Source: CAVUPF01 sp963743285 (GTDB taxonomy: Bacteria; Actinomycetota; Thermoleophilia; Solirubrobacterales; 70-9). Taken from it: a DNA stretch of 64,000 nt. Position 1 is the first letter of the stretch, and the number at the start of each line of letters is the position of its first letter. This document shows, piece after piece, positions 10,015-18,359 of this stretch. The notes below the pieces were generated by a model. That model was not told the DNA's origin. It made no database searches and was given only the letters and a program-made list of their open reading frames with translations. The DNA is taken from positions 186,001 through 250,000 of the forward strand of contig CAVUPF010000002.1 in NCBI GenBank assembly GCA_963743285.1, written 5' to 3'. Made by a program: the position numbers and the translations under genes.

Positions 10015-10980
10015 TCAGAACTCATACGACCGCGCCCGGGCGTGGCGCTCGACCGCGAGGCCGACGAGCCGCTCACAGAGGTCTGCGTAGGGAACGCCGC
10101 TCGCCTCGAACAGCTTCGCGTAGACGCTGGTCTCGGTGAAGCCGGGCATCGTGTTGATCTCGTTGACGAGAACCTCGCCGCCGGGCATGACGAAGAAATC
10201 GCAGCGGGCCAGGCCGGAACAGCCGGCCAGCGCGAAGACCGCCGCCGCCTGCTCGCGGACGAGTGCCGCCTGCTCGACGGGGATCGGCGCCGGGACCGCC
10301 AACTCCATCCCCCCCTCGCCGTACTTCGCCTCGAAGTCATACCAGTCGGCGTTGGCGACGATCTCCCCTGGCAACGATGTCTGGGGACGCTCGTTGCCGA
10401 GCACCGAGCACTCGACCTCGCGGCCTTCGGCCGAGGCCTCGACGATGACGCGGGGATCGTGGCGGCTGGCAAGCTCGACCGCGGCATCGAGGTCGGCGTG
10501 GCGCTCGACCTTGCTGATCCCGACGCTGGAGCCGAGCCGCGCGGGCTTCACCCAGAGCGGCAGGCCCATCGCCTCGCAGCGCTCGCGCCAGCCCTGCTCG
10601 CCGGCTTGGGTGAACGCGACCTGGGGCACCCCGCGCTGGGCGAGCAGCCGCTTCAGGATCAGCTTGTCAATGCAGATCGCCGAGGCGAGCACGTCCGAGC
10701 CGACGTAAGGGATGTCGAGCCACTCGAGCAGCCCCTGGATGCTGCCGTCCTCTCCGAAGGGCCCGTGCAGGGCCGGGAAGGCCGCCCCTGCGCCCAACAG
10801 CCCGCCGGCCGGGACCAGCTCGACTGGAGCTCCGGCGCAACTCCAGCGCCCGTCGCGGCTGATCCTCACCGGCACCGCCTCGTGGCCGGCCGCCACCAGT
10901 CCACGCGCCACCGACTCTCCCGAGCGCACGGAGACGTCGTGCTCGGAGGAGCGCCCGCCGGAGAGCACCACGACCCTCAC
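10015..10980 (-). CDS. ddl: D-alanine--D-alanine ligase
   Basis: 321 residues; ATP-grasp enzyme that joins two D-alanines for the peptidoglycan stem. Seen: N-terminal VVVLSGGRSSEHDVSVRSG with the conserved Glu, KPARLGSSVGISKV ATP-binding loop, WYDFEAKY omega-loop with the Lys-Tyr pair typical of D-Ala (not D-lactate) specificity, and NEINTMPGFTETS near the end. GTG at 10980 has a GGGGGAG ribosome site and is preferred over longer reading, which would run into the PASTA kinase gene. It is the last gene of the division cluster and meets the plus-strand kinase gene tail to tail, two bases apart. A second ddl lies at 35.0-36.0 kb. Confidence 0.93.
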   Translation of the reverse strand: MRVVVLSGGRSSEHDVSVRSGESVARGLVAAGHEAVPVRISRDGRWSCAGAPVELVPAGGLLGAGAAFPALHGPFGEDGSIQGLLEWLDIPYVGSDVLASAICIDKLILKRLLAQRGVPQVAFTQAGEQGWRERCEAMGLPLWVKPARLGSSVGISKVERHADLDAAVELASRHDPRVIVEASAEGREVECSVLGNERPQTSLPGEIVANADWYDFEAKYGEGGMELAVPAPIPVEQAALVREQAAAVFALAGCSGLARCDFFVMPGGEVLVNEINTMPGFTETSVYAKLFEASGVPYADLCERLVGLAVERHARARSYEF

Positions 10981-11011
10981 CGCGGCGCTCCCCCAGCCTC
11001 CTGCGGCGCGA

Positions 11012-12904
11012 TCACGGCTTGCCCGGTTCGGTCGGTTGGGTCGGTTCGGATGCCAGCTTGCCGACCACAACCGTCACTTCTGCGCCCTTTTCGACCTTGG
11101 CGCCGGAGGACGGCAGCTGGTCGATCACGTGGCCGACCTTCGAGGCGGCTTCGGTTTCCTGTTCGGAGACGATCGGCTTGAGCCCGGCTTCGCGGAGCGT
11201 CGTCACCGCTTCGGAGCGCAGCTTGCCGATCAGGTTCGGCACCGTGACCTTCTGCGGGCCCTTGGAGACGACGATCGAGACGGTCGAGCCTGGTTCGACT
11301 TCGCTGCCCGCACTCGGCGACTGACGGACCACTTGGCCCACCGGAGCCGAGCTCGTTTCTTCGCTGACGGCGGCAACCAGGCCACGGGAGCGGATCTGCT
11401 GCACCGCCACGCTGCGCTGGGTGCCGACCAGCACCGGCACCTTGGCCAGCTTCGGCCCCATGGAGACGGTCAGGACGACATCGGAGCCGCGCGTCGCCGC
11501 GGTCCCCGCCGACGGAGTCGAGTGAACGACGACACCCGCCGGGACGCTGGTCGAGTGCGCGTCTGCGACCTGGATGCCAAAGCCCGCCTTCTTCAGCTCC
11601 GCTTCGGCCGCGGCCCGGGTCAGCCCGGCAGTCGGCGGGACCTTGGCGCTGCCCGGGCCGGCGCTCACGGTCAGCGTCACCGCCGGCTTGGCGCAGGAGA
11701 AGTTGAGGAAGGCGCAGCTCAGCGATGCCTTCTCGGCCGGCGGCGCGGCGGCAGGGTCCTGCTCGAGGACAGTGTTCTGCGGCGAGTCGCGTTCCACCCG
11801 CTTCACTTCGCGGATCGGGAAGCCGTCCTGCTGAAGCAGGGAGATCGCCACGTTCAACTGGTTCCCGGTCACGTTGGGGACGTCAGTTGTCGTTTCGCGG
11901 GTCAGCGCGAATCCGGCCAGGGCGCCGATCAGGACGGCAATCCCGACCAGCAGCCAGGCCCGGCGGCGGCGCTTCTTCCGCCGCTCCTCATCGGAGTCAG
12001 GCTCCTCCGCCTCCTTCTCCGCCGGGGTCGCGACGACCGGGGGCAGCGGGGCGAAGGCCGCGGTGCCCCCGGCGAGGGCGCCGGGGTTCTCGAGCGCCGC
12101 GTCGAGCGCCGCGATGAACGCGTCGGCGCTCTGGAAGCGCTGCCCGGGGTCCTTCTCCAGCGCCCGCATCACGACCGCGTCGAGTGCCGGTGAGACCCGA
12201 GGGTTGACCGAGCTGGGCCGCTGCGGCATCTGCGAGACCTGCTTCATCGCGACCGCGACGGCGCTCTCGCCCTCAAAGGGGACCCGCCCGGTCAGCGCCT
12301 CGTAGAGCATCACTCCGACCGAGTAGAGGTCGGAGACCGACGTCACGTCCATCCCCTGCGCCTGCTCGGGCGAGAGGTAGTGGGGGGTGCCCATCACCGA
12401 GCCGGCCTGGGTGATCTCCGAGACGCCGGCGCGGGCGATCCCGAAGTCGGTCACGATCGCCTTGCCCTCGGGGTCGACGATCACGTTCTGCGGCTTTAGG
12501 TCGCGGTGGACGATTCCATGGCGGTGGGCGAAGCGGGCCGCCTCCAGTACCTGACGGATCAGCCGGACCGCCTGCTCGGGGTCGAGGCCCGCGTCGCTCA
12601 GCTGCTTCAGGGTGCGGCCCTCTACGTACTGCATGGCGATGTAGTAGGAGCCCTCGAACTCGCCGCGATCAAAGACCGCGACGATGTTGGGGTGCTGGAG
12701 GGCGGCCGCGGCTTCCGCCTCGCGCCGGAATCGTTCGACGAACTCGCGATCCTGAGAGAAGCGGCCGTGCAAGACCTTCAGGGCCACGCGGCGCTGCAGG
12801 TGTGTGTCGTCGGCCAGCCAGACGTCCGCCATCCCTCCCGAGCCGATCCGCTTCAGCACCCGATAGCGCCCGTCGACGACGCTGCCCTCGCTCACCTCAG
12901 GCAC
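11012..12904 (-). CDS. pknB: PASTA-domain Ser/Thr protein kinase (PknB/StkP-like)
   Basis: 630 residues. Kinase domain about 12-275 (GSGGMADVWL, VALKVL, HRDLKPQN, DFGIA, SPEQ), an acidic-then-basic juxtamembrane stretch, one transmembrane helix near residue 320-340, then four PASTA repeats (DVPNVTG, KVPPTAG, KVPVLVG, TVPNLIG). PASTA repeats bind muropeptides or lipid II, so the kinase couples wall state to division. The first PASTA carries a cysteine-containing insert (SCAFLNFSC) that could form a disulfide. GTG start with an AAGGAGG site. Adjacent pbpA, PP2C and FHA genes are the known functional partners of PknB. Confidence 0.95.
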   Translation of the reverse strand: MPEVSEGSVVDGRYRVLKRIGSGGMADVWLADDTHLQRRVALKVLHGRFSQDREFVERFRREAEAAAALQHPNIVAVFDRGEFEGSYYIAMQYVEGRTLKQLSDAGLDPEQAVRLIRQVLEAARFAHRHGIVHRDLKPQNVIVDPEGKAIVTDFGIARAGVSEITQAGSVMGTPHYLSPEQAQGMDVTSVSDLYSVGVMLYEALTGRVPFEGESAVAVAMKQVSQMPQRPSSVNPRVSPALDAVVMRALEKDPGQRFQSADAFIAALDAALENPGALAGGTAAFAPLPPVVATPAEKEAEEPDSDEERRKKRRRRAWLLVGIAVLIGALAGFALTRETTTDVPNVTGNQLNVAISLLQQDGFPIREVKRVERDSPQNTVLEQDPAAAPPAEKASLSCAFLNFSCAKPAVTLTVSAGPGSAKVPPTAGLTRAAAEAELKKAGFGIQVADAHSTSVPAGVVVHSTPSAGTAATRGSDVVLTVSMGPKLAKVPVLVGTQRSVAVQQIRSRGLVAAVSEETSSAPVGQVVRQSPSAGSEVEPGSTVSIVVSKGPQKVTVPNLIGKLRSEAVTTLREAGLKPIVSEQETEAASKVGHVIDQLPSSGAKVEKGAEVTVVVGKLASEPTQPTEPGKP

Positions 12905-12927
12905 TCTTGCCGCCTCCTTGTCTCATC

Positions 12928-14367
12928 TCATCTTTCGCCATGCAGGATCGTTTCCGCGACGCTGCGAAAGATCGGCGCCGCCACGTCGTCGCCGAACTGC
13001 GTCGTGCATTCGACCGTGGCGGCGATTGCGATCTTCGGGTTCTGAGCCGGCGCGAAGCCGATGAACCAACCCTGGTTCTCCGCCGCCCCCCCGCCGCAGG
13101 ACGCGTTGCCGGGGGTTTCGGCGGTGCCGGTCTTACCGGCGACCGCGACGCCTGGGATCGCGGCGTTTGTGCCGGTTCCTTCCCGGACAACCCCTTCCAT
13201 AGCCGTGGTCAGCTCCGCCGCGGTCTTGCCGCTCATCGGCCGGCTGTATTCGGAGGGCTTGAGGCGCTTGACGACGTGTCCGTCGGGTTCGACCACGCGG
13301 CTCCAGATCTGCGGCTTCATCAGCCTGCCCCGGTCGGCAACCGCCGCGGCAACCTCGGCCATCTGCAGCGGCGTCACCGCCAAACGCTCCTGCCCGATCG
13401 CCACGCGCGCGAGATCGACCCCGGCGCCGGGACCGAGCAGCTTTCCTCCTTCAACGAGTCCACTCGGCTCGAGCTGACTTTCCGGAAGGTCAATCGCCGG
13501 CGTCGCGTTGAAGCCGAAGCGGTCCATGTAGTCAAACAGCGTGCTCTCGCCGATCCGCTCACCGAGCTGACCGAACCAGGTGTTGACCGAATTGGTCAGC
13601 GCGGTGTCCAGCGAGATCGAGCCGAAGCTCTGGTCGGAGTCATTTTGCAGCGGCTGGCCCTGGACTTCCAGCGTCCCCGGCGCGTTGATCGTCGTTTCCG
13701 GGGTGATCGTGCCGCTGTTCAGCCCCGCCGTGGCGGTCACCACCTTGAAGGTCGAGCCGGGCGGGTACCTGCCCTGGGTGGCGCGGTTATATAGCGTGAG
13801 CTTGGGGAGGTCCTTGGGAACCCGGTTGGGGTTGAAGGAAGGGTTGGACGCCATCACCCGCACCCGGCCGGTCCGCGGTTCGATCGCCACCACCGCTCCG
13901 AAGCCGGTCGCCTGGAGGCCGTTCAGCGCAGCCCGCTGCGCGCTCGGCTCGAGGTTGGTGACGACGTCGTCACCTTCCCGGTTTGTGCCGCTGAGCTGGT
14001 CGAGGATCGAGCCGAATTCGGAGCTCGTGCCGGCCAGTTCTTCGTTGTGGGAGTGCTCGAACTCGCTGTTGCCCTGTTCGGCGAAGCTGTAGCCGATCGG
14101 GTGCCCGAACAGCGCGCCCTGCGGGTAGCGGCGCACGTATTGCAGGCTCGAGCCGTGGCCGATCGCGACCGAGCGGGCGATGACGCTGCCGTTGGCGGCG
14201 AGGATCCTCCCCCGTTTGATCTGCTGCTGCGCCAGCAGCGGCCGCTGGTCGTGGGAGTTGTTCTTCAGCGCCTTGGCGTCAAACACCGACCAGTAGGAGG
14301 TGAAGCCGATCAGCACTGCGAAGAGGACGACGATCAAGCCGAACAGTTGGACGATCTTGCGGTTCAC
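12928..14367 (-). CDS. pbpA: Penicillin-binding protein 2 / PbpA-type transpeptidase
   Basis: 479 residues: one N-terminal membrane helix (8-24), a short PBP dimerisation region, then the transpeptidase domain. Catalytic motifs are complete: S205-T-F-K208, S260-V-N262 and K412-T-G-T. It cross-links peptidoglycan and normally works with a SEDS glycosyltransferase (FtsW/RodA). GTG start overlaps the stop of the upstream ftsW remnant (GTGA), so translation is coupled to it. The short dimerisation region matches the actinobacterial PbpA subgroup. Notably its cognate SEDS partner in this operon is internally deleted, so it must pair with a SEDS protein encoded elsewhere. Confidence 0.94.
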   Translation of the reverse strand: MNRKIVQLFGLIVVLFAVLIGFTSYWSVFDAKALKNNSHDQRPLLAQQQIKRGRILAANGSVIARSVAIGHGSSLQYVRRYPQGALFGHPIGYSFAEQGNSEFEHSHNEELAGTSSEFGSILDQLSGTNREGDDVVTNLEPSAQRAALNGLQATGFGAVVAIEPRTGRVRVMASNPSFNPNRVPKDLPKLTLYNRATQGRYPPGSTFKVVTATAGLNSGTITPETTINAPGTLEVQGQPLQNDSDQSFGSISLDTALTNSVNTWFGQLGERIGESTLFDYMDRFGFNATPAIDLPESQLEPSGLVEGGKLLGPGAGVDLARVAIGQERLAVTPLQMAEVAAAVADRGRLMKPQIWSRVVEPDGHVVKRLKPSEYSRPMSGKTAAELTTAMEGVVREGTGTNAAIPGVAVAGKTGTAETPGNASCGGGAAENQGWFIGFAPAQNPKIAIAATVECTTQFGDDVAAPIFRSVAETILHGER

Positions 14368-14765
14368 GCTGCCTCCAGCGCCAGGGCGGTGCGGCCGGGG
14401 GCGCCGGTCTCGCGGCGGGCGCGGTCAGAGATCAGCGCCAGTAGCGCCAACGACACGAAGTTGGCGACGATCGAGCTGCCCGCGTAGCCGACGAAGGCCG
14501 GGGTGACTCCAGTCAGCGGGAAGGCCTGAATCGCGAAGACCGCGGTCAGCCCGGTGGCCAAGAGCTTTGAGCAGCAGGCGGCGGGGAGGCGGACCCGCGG
14601 GTAGATGTGGGTGGCGCGGCAGACCGCAAGGAAATAGGCCCCGTAGATCGGGCTGGGGTTGCTGAGCCGGGCGTTCTCCTGAGCGAAGTCTGCCGCAAAG
14701 CCGGCCGTCAGGAGCAAGGCGACGGGGGCCAGGCTGAGAGGCTCGCGGTTCCGCGCCGACCTCAT
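14364..14765 (-). pseudogene. Internally deleted ftsW/rodA (SEDS) remnant, open reading frame kept
   Basis: 133 codons where the operon normally holds a 400-500-codon SEDS gene. Residues 1-62 (RNREPLSLAPVALLLTAGF ... YGAYFLAVCRATHIYPRVRLP) look like the first two helices of an actinobacterial FtsW. Residues about 67-118 (LLATGLTAVFAIQAF, then PLTGVTPAFVGYAGSSIVAN, then LALISDRARR) are the last helices with the SEDS signature, altered from PFVSYGGSS to AFVGYAGSS. The middle, with the catalytic periplasmic loop, is missing, and a further ten or so residues are lost before PLTGVT. The frame is intact and overlaps both neighbours by four bases, so it may still be translated. It cannot be an active glycosyltransferase. 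Confidence 0.75.
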
Positions 14766-15940
14766 GGCGCGCCCTGGCCCTGCTGGATTTCTTCGAGCAG
14801 AGAGACCGCTCCGGAGCGGGAGCGCAGGTCCTGGCCGATCACCGCGGCGCGGCGGCGCGGCGGCAGCGAGGCAGTCTGGACCGGGCTCGCGTAGCGCTCT
14901 TCGTAGAGGTTGATCCCGAAGGGAAGTTCGTAGGGAAGCCCGCGGTAGAGGGCGGCCCTGCCGGCGGCGTCGGTCCCCAGGAACCAGACCTGGCGGTTGC
15001 CATACCAGGCGCCGAATGCGATCGCGCCGAGCACCACCGCAACAGCGAGCACCTTGGCGGCAGTTCGCAGCCGTCGGCGCTTCGGCTTCGCAGCGAGCTG
15101 TTCGCGCCGCTCCTTGGCGGCCGCGGCGGCGGCGCGGCGGCGTACCTCGGTGGCGCTCAGCCCGGCCGCCTCCGCAGAAGGGCCGATCAGCGTAGCGCCC
15201 TCCGGCGCGCGGGCCGGGGCCGCCGCGTCCTCGAGGCGGAAGGCGAGGGCGGTGATGTTGTCGCGACCCCCAGCCCGGTTGGCTTCGTCGATCAGCGCTC
15301 GTACCGCAGAGTCAAGTGAGCTCGCGCTGCCGAGGATGCCGGCTATGCGCTCGTCGTCGAGCATCGTCGTCAACCCGTCGGAGCAGAGCAGGAAGACATC
15401 GCCAGGCTGGGCGGGAACCGTCTGCACGTCGACCTCGACCTCGGGCTCGGGGCCGAGCGCCCGGGTGATGATCGAGCGCTGCGGATGGTCCTCGGCCTGG
15501 GCGTCGGTGAGCTGGCCCTTTCGCCGCATCTCCTCAACCAGCGAGTGATCGCGGGTGAGCCGCTCCAACTTGCCGCCGCGCAGCCGGTAAGCGCGACTGT
15601 CGCCGACGTGACCGATCCCCACCTCCTCGCTGGCGGGGTCGACTATCGCAGCGGTGATCGTCGTCCCCATCCCGGCCAGCGACGGATCGGCCCGAGCGTG
15701 CTCGTGGATCTCCAGGTTCGCCGCCTCGATCGTCTCCTTCAGGGCCCGCTCGGGCGGGGCGTCGAGGAGGTCGCGCTCGAACGCATCGGCCGCCGCCTTC
15801 GAGGCGACCTCGCCGGCCTGCGCGCCGCCCATCCCGTCGGCGACGACAAACACCGGCGCGCGAACGAAGAACGAGTCCTCATTGGCGTTGCGCTGGCGCC
15901 CCGTGTCGCTGCCGAACGCCTGCTCGCTCACCCGCAGCAT
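14762..15940 (-). CDS. pstP: PP2C-family Ser/Thr phosphatase (PstP/Stp1-like)
   Basis: 392 residues. Catalytic PP2C domain about 5-240 with the metal-binding motifs: SDTGRQRNANEDSF, VADGMGG, GMGTT, HVGDSRAY, LCSDGLT and GRDNIT. A linker and one transmembrane helix (about 295-312) follow, then an extracellular tail of about 80 residues. This is the PstP layout, which dephosphorylates PknA/PknB-type kinases and their substrates. The start ATG at 15940 opens with MLRVSEQAFGSDTG. Its stop overlaps the ftsW remnant start (ATGA). The extracellular tail uses GAA for 4 of 5 Glu codons while the cytoplasmic part I checked uses GAG. Confidence 0.94.
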   Translation of the reverse strand: MLRVSEQAFGSDTGRQRNANEDSFFVRAPVFVVADGMGGAQAGEVASKAAADAFERDLLDAPPERALKETIEAANLEIHEHARADPSLAGMGTTITAAIVDPASEEVGIGHVGDSRAYRLRGGKLERLTRDHSLVEEMRRKGQLTDAQAEDHPQRSIITRALGPEPEVEVDVQTVPAQPGDVFLLCSDGLTTMLDDERIAGILGSASSLDSAVRALIDEANRAGGRDNITALAFRLEDAAAPARAPEGATLIGPSAEAAGLSATEVRRRAAAAAAKERREQLAAKPKRRRLRTAAKVLAVAVVLGAIAFGAWYGNRQVWFLGTDAAGRAALYRGLPYELPFGINLYEERYASPVQTASLPPRRRAAVIGQDLRSRSGAVSLLEEIQQGQGAP

Positions 15941-15964
15941 CGACTCGCCCCTTGCTGAGGATCG

Positions 15965-16441
15965 CTACGCATGGGCCTCGAAGCGAAATCCGGTGTCCCC
16001 GATCCTCACCATGTCTCCGTCGATCAGTTCGGCCTCGCCCTTCAGGGTGGCGTCGTTTAGGAGGGTGCCATTTGTAGAGCCCATGTCTTCGATGAAGTTG
16101 CGGCCTTCGCGCGAGAAGACCCTGGCGTGGACGCCGGAGGCGTAACGATCCTCGATCTGCACGTCCGATTCCTTGGAGCGGCCGATCGAGAGGCCGCCGA
16201 TCAGGTCGAAGCGCTCGCCCGCCTCCAGCCCGCCGCCATGCTCCGCGACCAACCAGGCTTCGGCGCCCCCCCGCGCCGCCTCACCGAAGGCCGGCGCGGG
16301 GTGAAACCCGGTCGAGTCCGGCGCCGGCGCCACCGTCCTGCGCAGGTCCTTCATCGCACTGCGTGCGACGAAGAGCAAGAACAGGTAGAGGACGGCAAGG
16401 AAGCCGAACTTGAGGACGACTGAGATCGGGTCGGACGCCAC
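15965..16441 (-). CDS. fhaB: FHA-domain membrane-associated protein (FhaB/FipA-like)
   Basis: 158 residues: one N-terminal transmembrane helix (about 8-26), a short linker and a C-terminal FHA domain (about 75-155) with the phosphothreonine-binding pattern GRS (SIGRSKES), SGVHARV, NFIEDMGSTNGTLLN. FhaB/FipA binds phosphorylated partners of the PknA/PknB kinases and links FtsZ and wall proteins in mycobacteria. GTG start at 16441. It lies between fhaA and the PP2C gene in the classic actinobacterial order. Confidence 0.92.
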   Translation of the reverse strand: MASDPISVVLKFGFLAVLYLFLLFVARSAMKDLRRTVAPAPDSTGFHPAPAFGEAARGGAEAWLVAEHGGGLEAGERFDLIGGLSIGRSKESDVQIEDRYASGVHARVFSREGRNFIEDMGSTNGTLLNDATLKGEAELIDGDMVRIGDTGFRFEAHA

Positions 16442-16467
16442 GGCGAGAACACTACGGCCAGGGGCCG

Positions 16468-17244
16468 CTACTGCTCGATGTCGAAAAGGAAGGTGGTGGT
16501 CCCCAGGGTCACCTCATCGCCGGGGCTGAGGCGGGTCGATGGAACGCGTCGGCCATTGACCTTCACCCCGTTGGTCGAACCGAGATCGACGATCTGCCAG
16601 TCGCCGGTCTCCGAGCGGCGCAGTTCCGCGTGGCGGCGGGAGACGTTGGGGTCGCCCAGCACGCACTCCGCAGACTTGGAACGGCCGATTGTCGCCCGCG
16701 GCCCGTCTAGCACGTAACGGCGGTCGTCGAGCGAGACCACCGCCCGGGTAGAGACGAGGGCGCCGACCGCCTCCTCGGGCCGCTTCGGGCGGTCGGGGTC
16801 GCGCTCTCGCACCGCCGAGTAGACCATCGTGTGGCCCTCCTCGCCCTGGCTCGGCCTCTCCCCCTCGTGGACGGGAGGCTTGACCAGTCGGGTCTGGATG
16901 CCGAACTCGCCGAGCCTCAAACGCTCGTCGGTGCTGAACTCGACCGCGGGCCGGGTCAGCAAGTCATAGCCCCGCCGCCGCGCGTGCTCCAGCAGGTAAC
17001 CCGACAGCTCCTGCTCGAGCGAGCGCTCATACCCCTCCAGTTTGCCGCGATCCTGCCTGGAGAGATAGACGGTGTACTCGTTGGGCACGTAGACGCGCTC
17101 GATCGAGGCCGTCTTATGCGCGTCCATTTCCTTGGCCAGCTTGCGGGCGAGTTCGACCGGCTGCACCTCGGAGCTGAAGGCGCGACTGAAGATCCCCTCA
17201 ACGAGACCTTCGATCCGGGACTCGAGGTTGCGTAGGACGCTGAT
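16468..17244 (-). CDS. fhaA: DUF3662-FHA protein (FhaA-like) with apparent ATC start codon
   Basis: 258 residues if read from ATC at 17244. The N-terminal DUF3662 domain (SVLRNLESRIEGLVEGIF ... VQPVELARKLAKEMD) and C-terminal FHA domain (TIGRSKSAECVLGDPNVSRRHAELR ... DLGSTNGVKVNGR) are both intact. FhaA binds phosphorylated wall-synthesis proteins such as MviN and kinases. The conserved N-terminus starts upstream of the first canonical start (GTG at 17166), and there is no ATG, GTG or TTG in frame back to the stop at 17305. An AAGGAG ribosome site sits 7 bases before ATC at 17244, exactly where homologues begin MSVLR. So a non-canonical ATC start, or a mutation or sequencing error of ATG, is inferred. 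Confidence 0.85.
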   Translation of the reverse strand: MSVLRNLESRIEGLVEGIFSRAFSSEVQPVELARKLAKEMDAHKTASIERVYVPNEYTVYLSRQDRGKLEGYERSLEQELSGYLLEHARRRGYDLLTRPAVEFSTDERLRLGEFGIQTRLVKPPVHEGERPSQGEEGHTMVYSAVRERDPDRPKRPEEAVGALVSTRAVVSLDDRRYVLDGPRATIGRSKSAECVLGDPNVSRRHAELRRSETGDWQIVDLGSTNGVKVNGRRVPSTRLSPGDEVTLGTTTFLFDIEQ

Positions 17245-17304
17245 CTGATCGCTCCTTGGCGCGCGGGCGGGGGGCTCTCCGGGAGCGGAGGGCCGACCGA
17301 GATC

Positions 17305-18219
17305 CTACGGGAGCACGATCCCGTGGCCGATCGCGAGCCAGGCACCGAGCAGCGCCGCTGCGGCTACGGCGCCGAGGCGCATGGCAATCGGGCGGGGAGC
17401 GTGGCGCTGGTACTCGGTGAGGTCCTCGAGCGAGCCCTCGATCGCCGTCCCCAAGACCTCGAGCGGCGGGCGGCTGGACGGACGCGGGTTGAGGCAGGCG
17501 TCGAGCGTGGCGCTCAGCTCGCGCGGCAGGTCGGGGCGCAGCCGGCGCAGCGGGCGTGCACGGGCGCCGATTGCCCGCACCGTAGCCGCCGGGCTGGAGC
17601 GCCGGTGCGGGTTCTCGCCACTCCAGCACTCATACAGCGTCAGGGCCAGCGAGTAGACGTCGGCCTCGGGGCCGGCCGGACGCCCTTCCGCCTGCTCCGG
17701 AGACATGTAGGCGAGGGTGCCGAGAACGTCGCCTGGCGCGGTCAGCGAGGCACCGTCAGCGAGCCGGGCAACGCCGAAGTCCATCAGCTTGGCGTGTTGC
17801 TCTCCCTCGGTGACCTGGACGTTTTGCGGCTTGATGTCGCGGTGGATGACCCCGCGGGAGTGGGCGTGGTCGAGGGCCTCGCAGAGGTCGGCGCCGATCT
17901 CGCCGATCTCGCGGTCGCTGAGCTTCTCTTCCCGTGCGAGCCGGGCGAGCGTCGAGCCGCCGAGGAGCTCGGTGACCAGCAGCGTGTTCCCGTCCTCCTC
18001 GCCCATCTCATACAGCGTCACGATGCCAGGGTGGTTGAGGCGCGCCGCGGCCTGCGCCTCGCGCAGCACCCGCTTGCTCGCCTCGCCGCGCGACTCGATC
18101 GCCTTGACGGCGACGGCGCGCTCGAGGCGCCCGTCCCAGGCCTCATAGACGACGCCGAACCCGCCGCTGCCGATTCGGCGCTCGATCAGGAAGCGGTTGA
18201 GCACCAGGGAGCCGACCAA
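17305..18219 (-). CDS. Ser/Thr protein kinase with C-terminal membrane helix
   Basis: 304 residues from TTG at 18219. Kinase domain from about residue 8 (RFLIERRIGSGGFGVVYEAW, VAVKAI, HRDIKPQN, MDFGVARL, MSPEQAEG). The last 25 residues form a single hydrophobic helix ending GHGIVLP, so it has no extracellular domain. It opens the minus-strand wall-signalling operon, 60 bases ahead of fhaA, and may take the place of PknA. Start is uncertain: TTG 18219 has an AAGGGG tract only two bases away; GTG at 18204 or an upstream start at 18408 are alternatives, but the latter would add about 60 low-complexity residues and cross the divergent gene start. Confidence 0.85.
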   Translation of the reverse strand: MVGSLVLNRFLIERRIGSGGFGVVYEAWDGRLERAVAVKAIESRGEASKRVLREAQAAARLNHPGIVTLYEMGEEDGNTLLVTELLGGSTLARLAREEKLSDREIGEIGADLCEALDHAHSRGVIHRDIKPQNVQVTEGEQHAKLMDFGVARLADGASLTAPGDVLGTLAYMSPEQAEGRPAGPEADVYSLALTLYECWSGENPHRRSSPAATVRAIGARARPLRRLRPDLPRELSATLDACLNPRPSSRPPLEVLGTAIEGSLEDLTEYQRHAPRPIAMRLGAVAAAALLGAWLAIGHGIVLP

Positions 18220-18359
18220 AGCCCCTTGACGTTCGCCGTGCGGCGGGGCTCTCCTGCGCCGCGGTCCCGCCAAAGCGCAACCTTTGCTGCGGGTCTTGAC
18301 GCGGCGCCCCCGCAAGAGTTCATACTCTCCCGCCACCCAACCAGCCCGGAGAGCCGTCC

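Noticed and set aside
11120..11130. Other CACGTG sites as parS (for example in the PASTA kinase gene)
   Set aside because: Flanks lack the TTT/AAA arms of parS; only the rnpA-yidD site keeps GTGAAAC.
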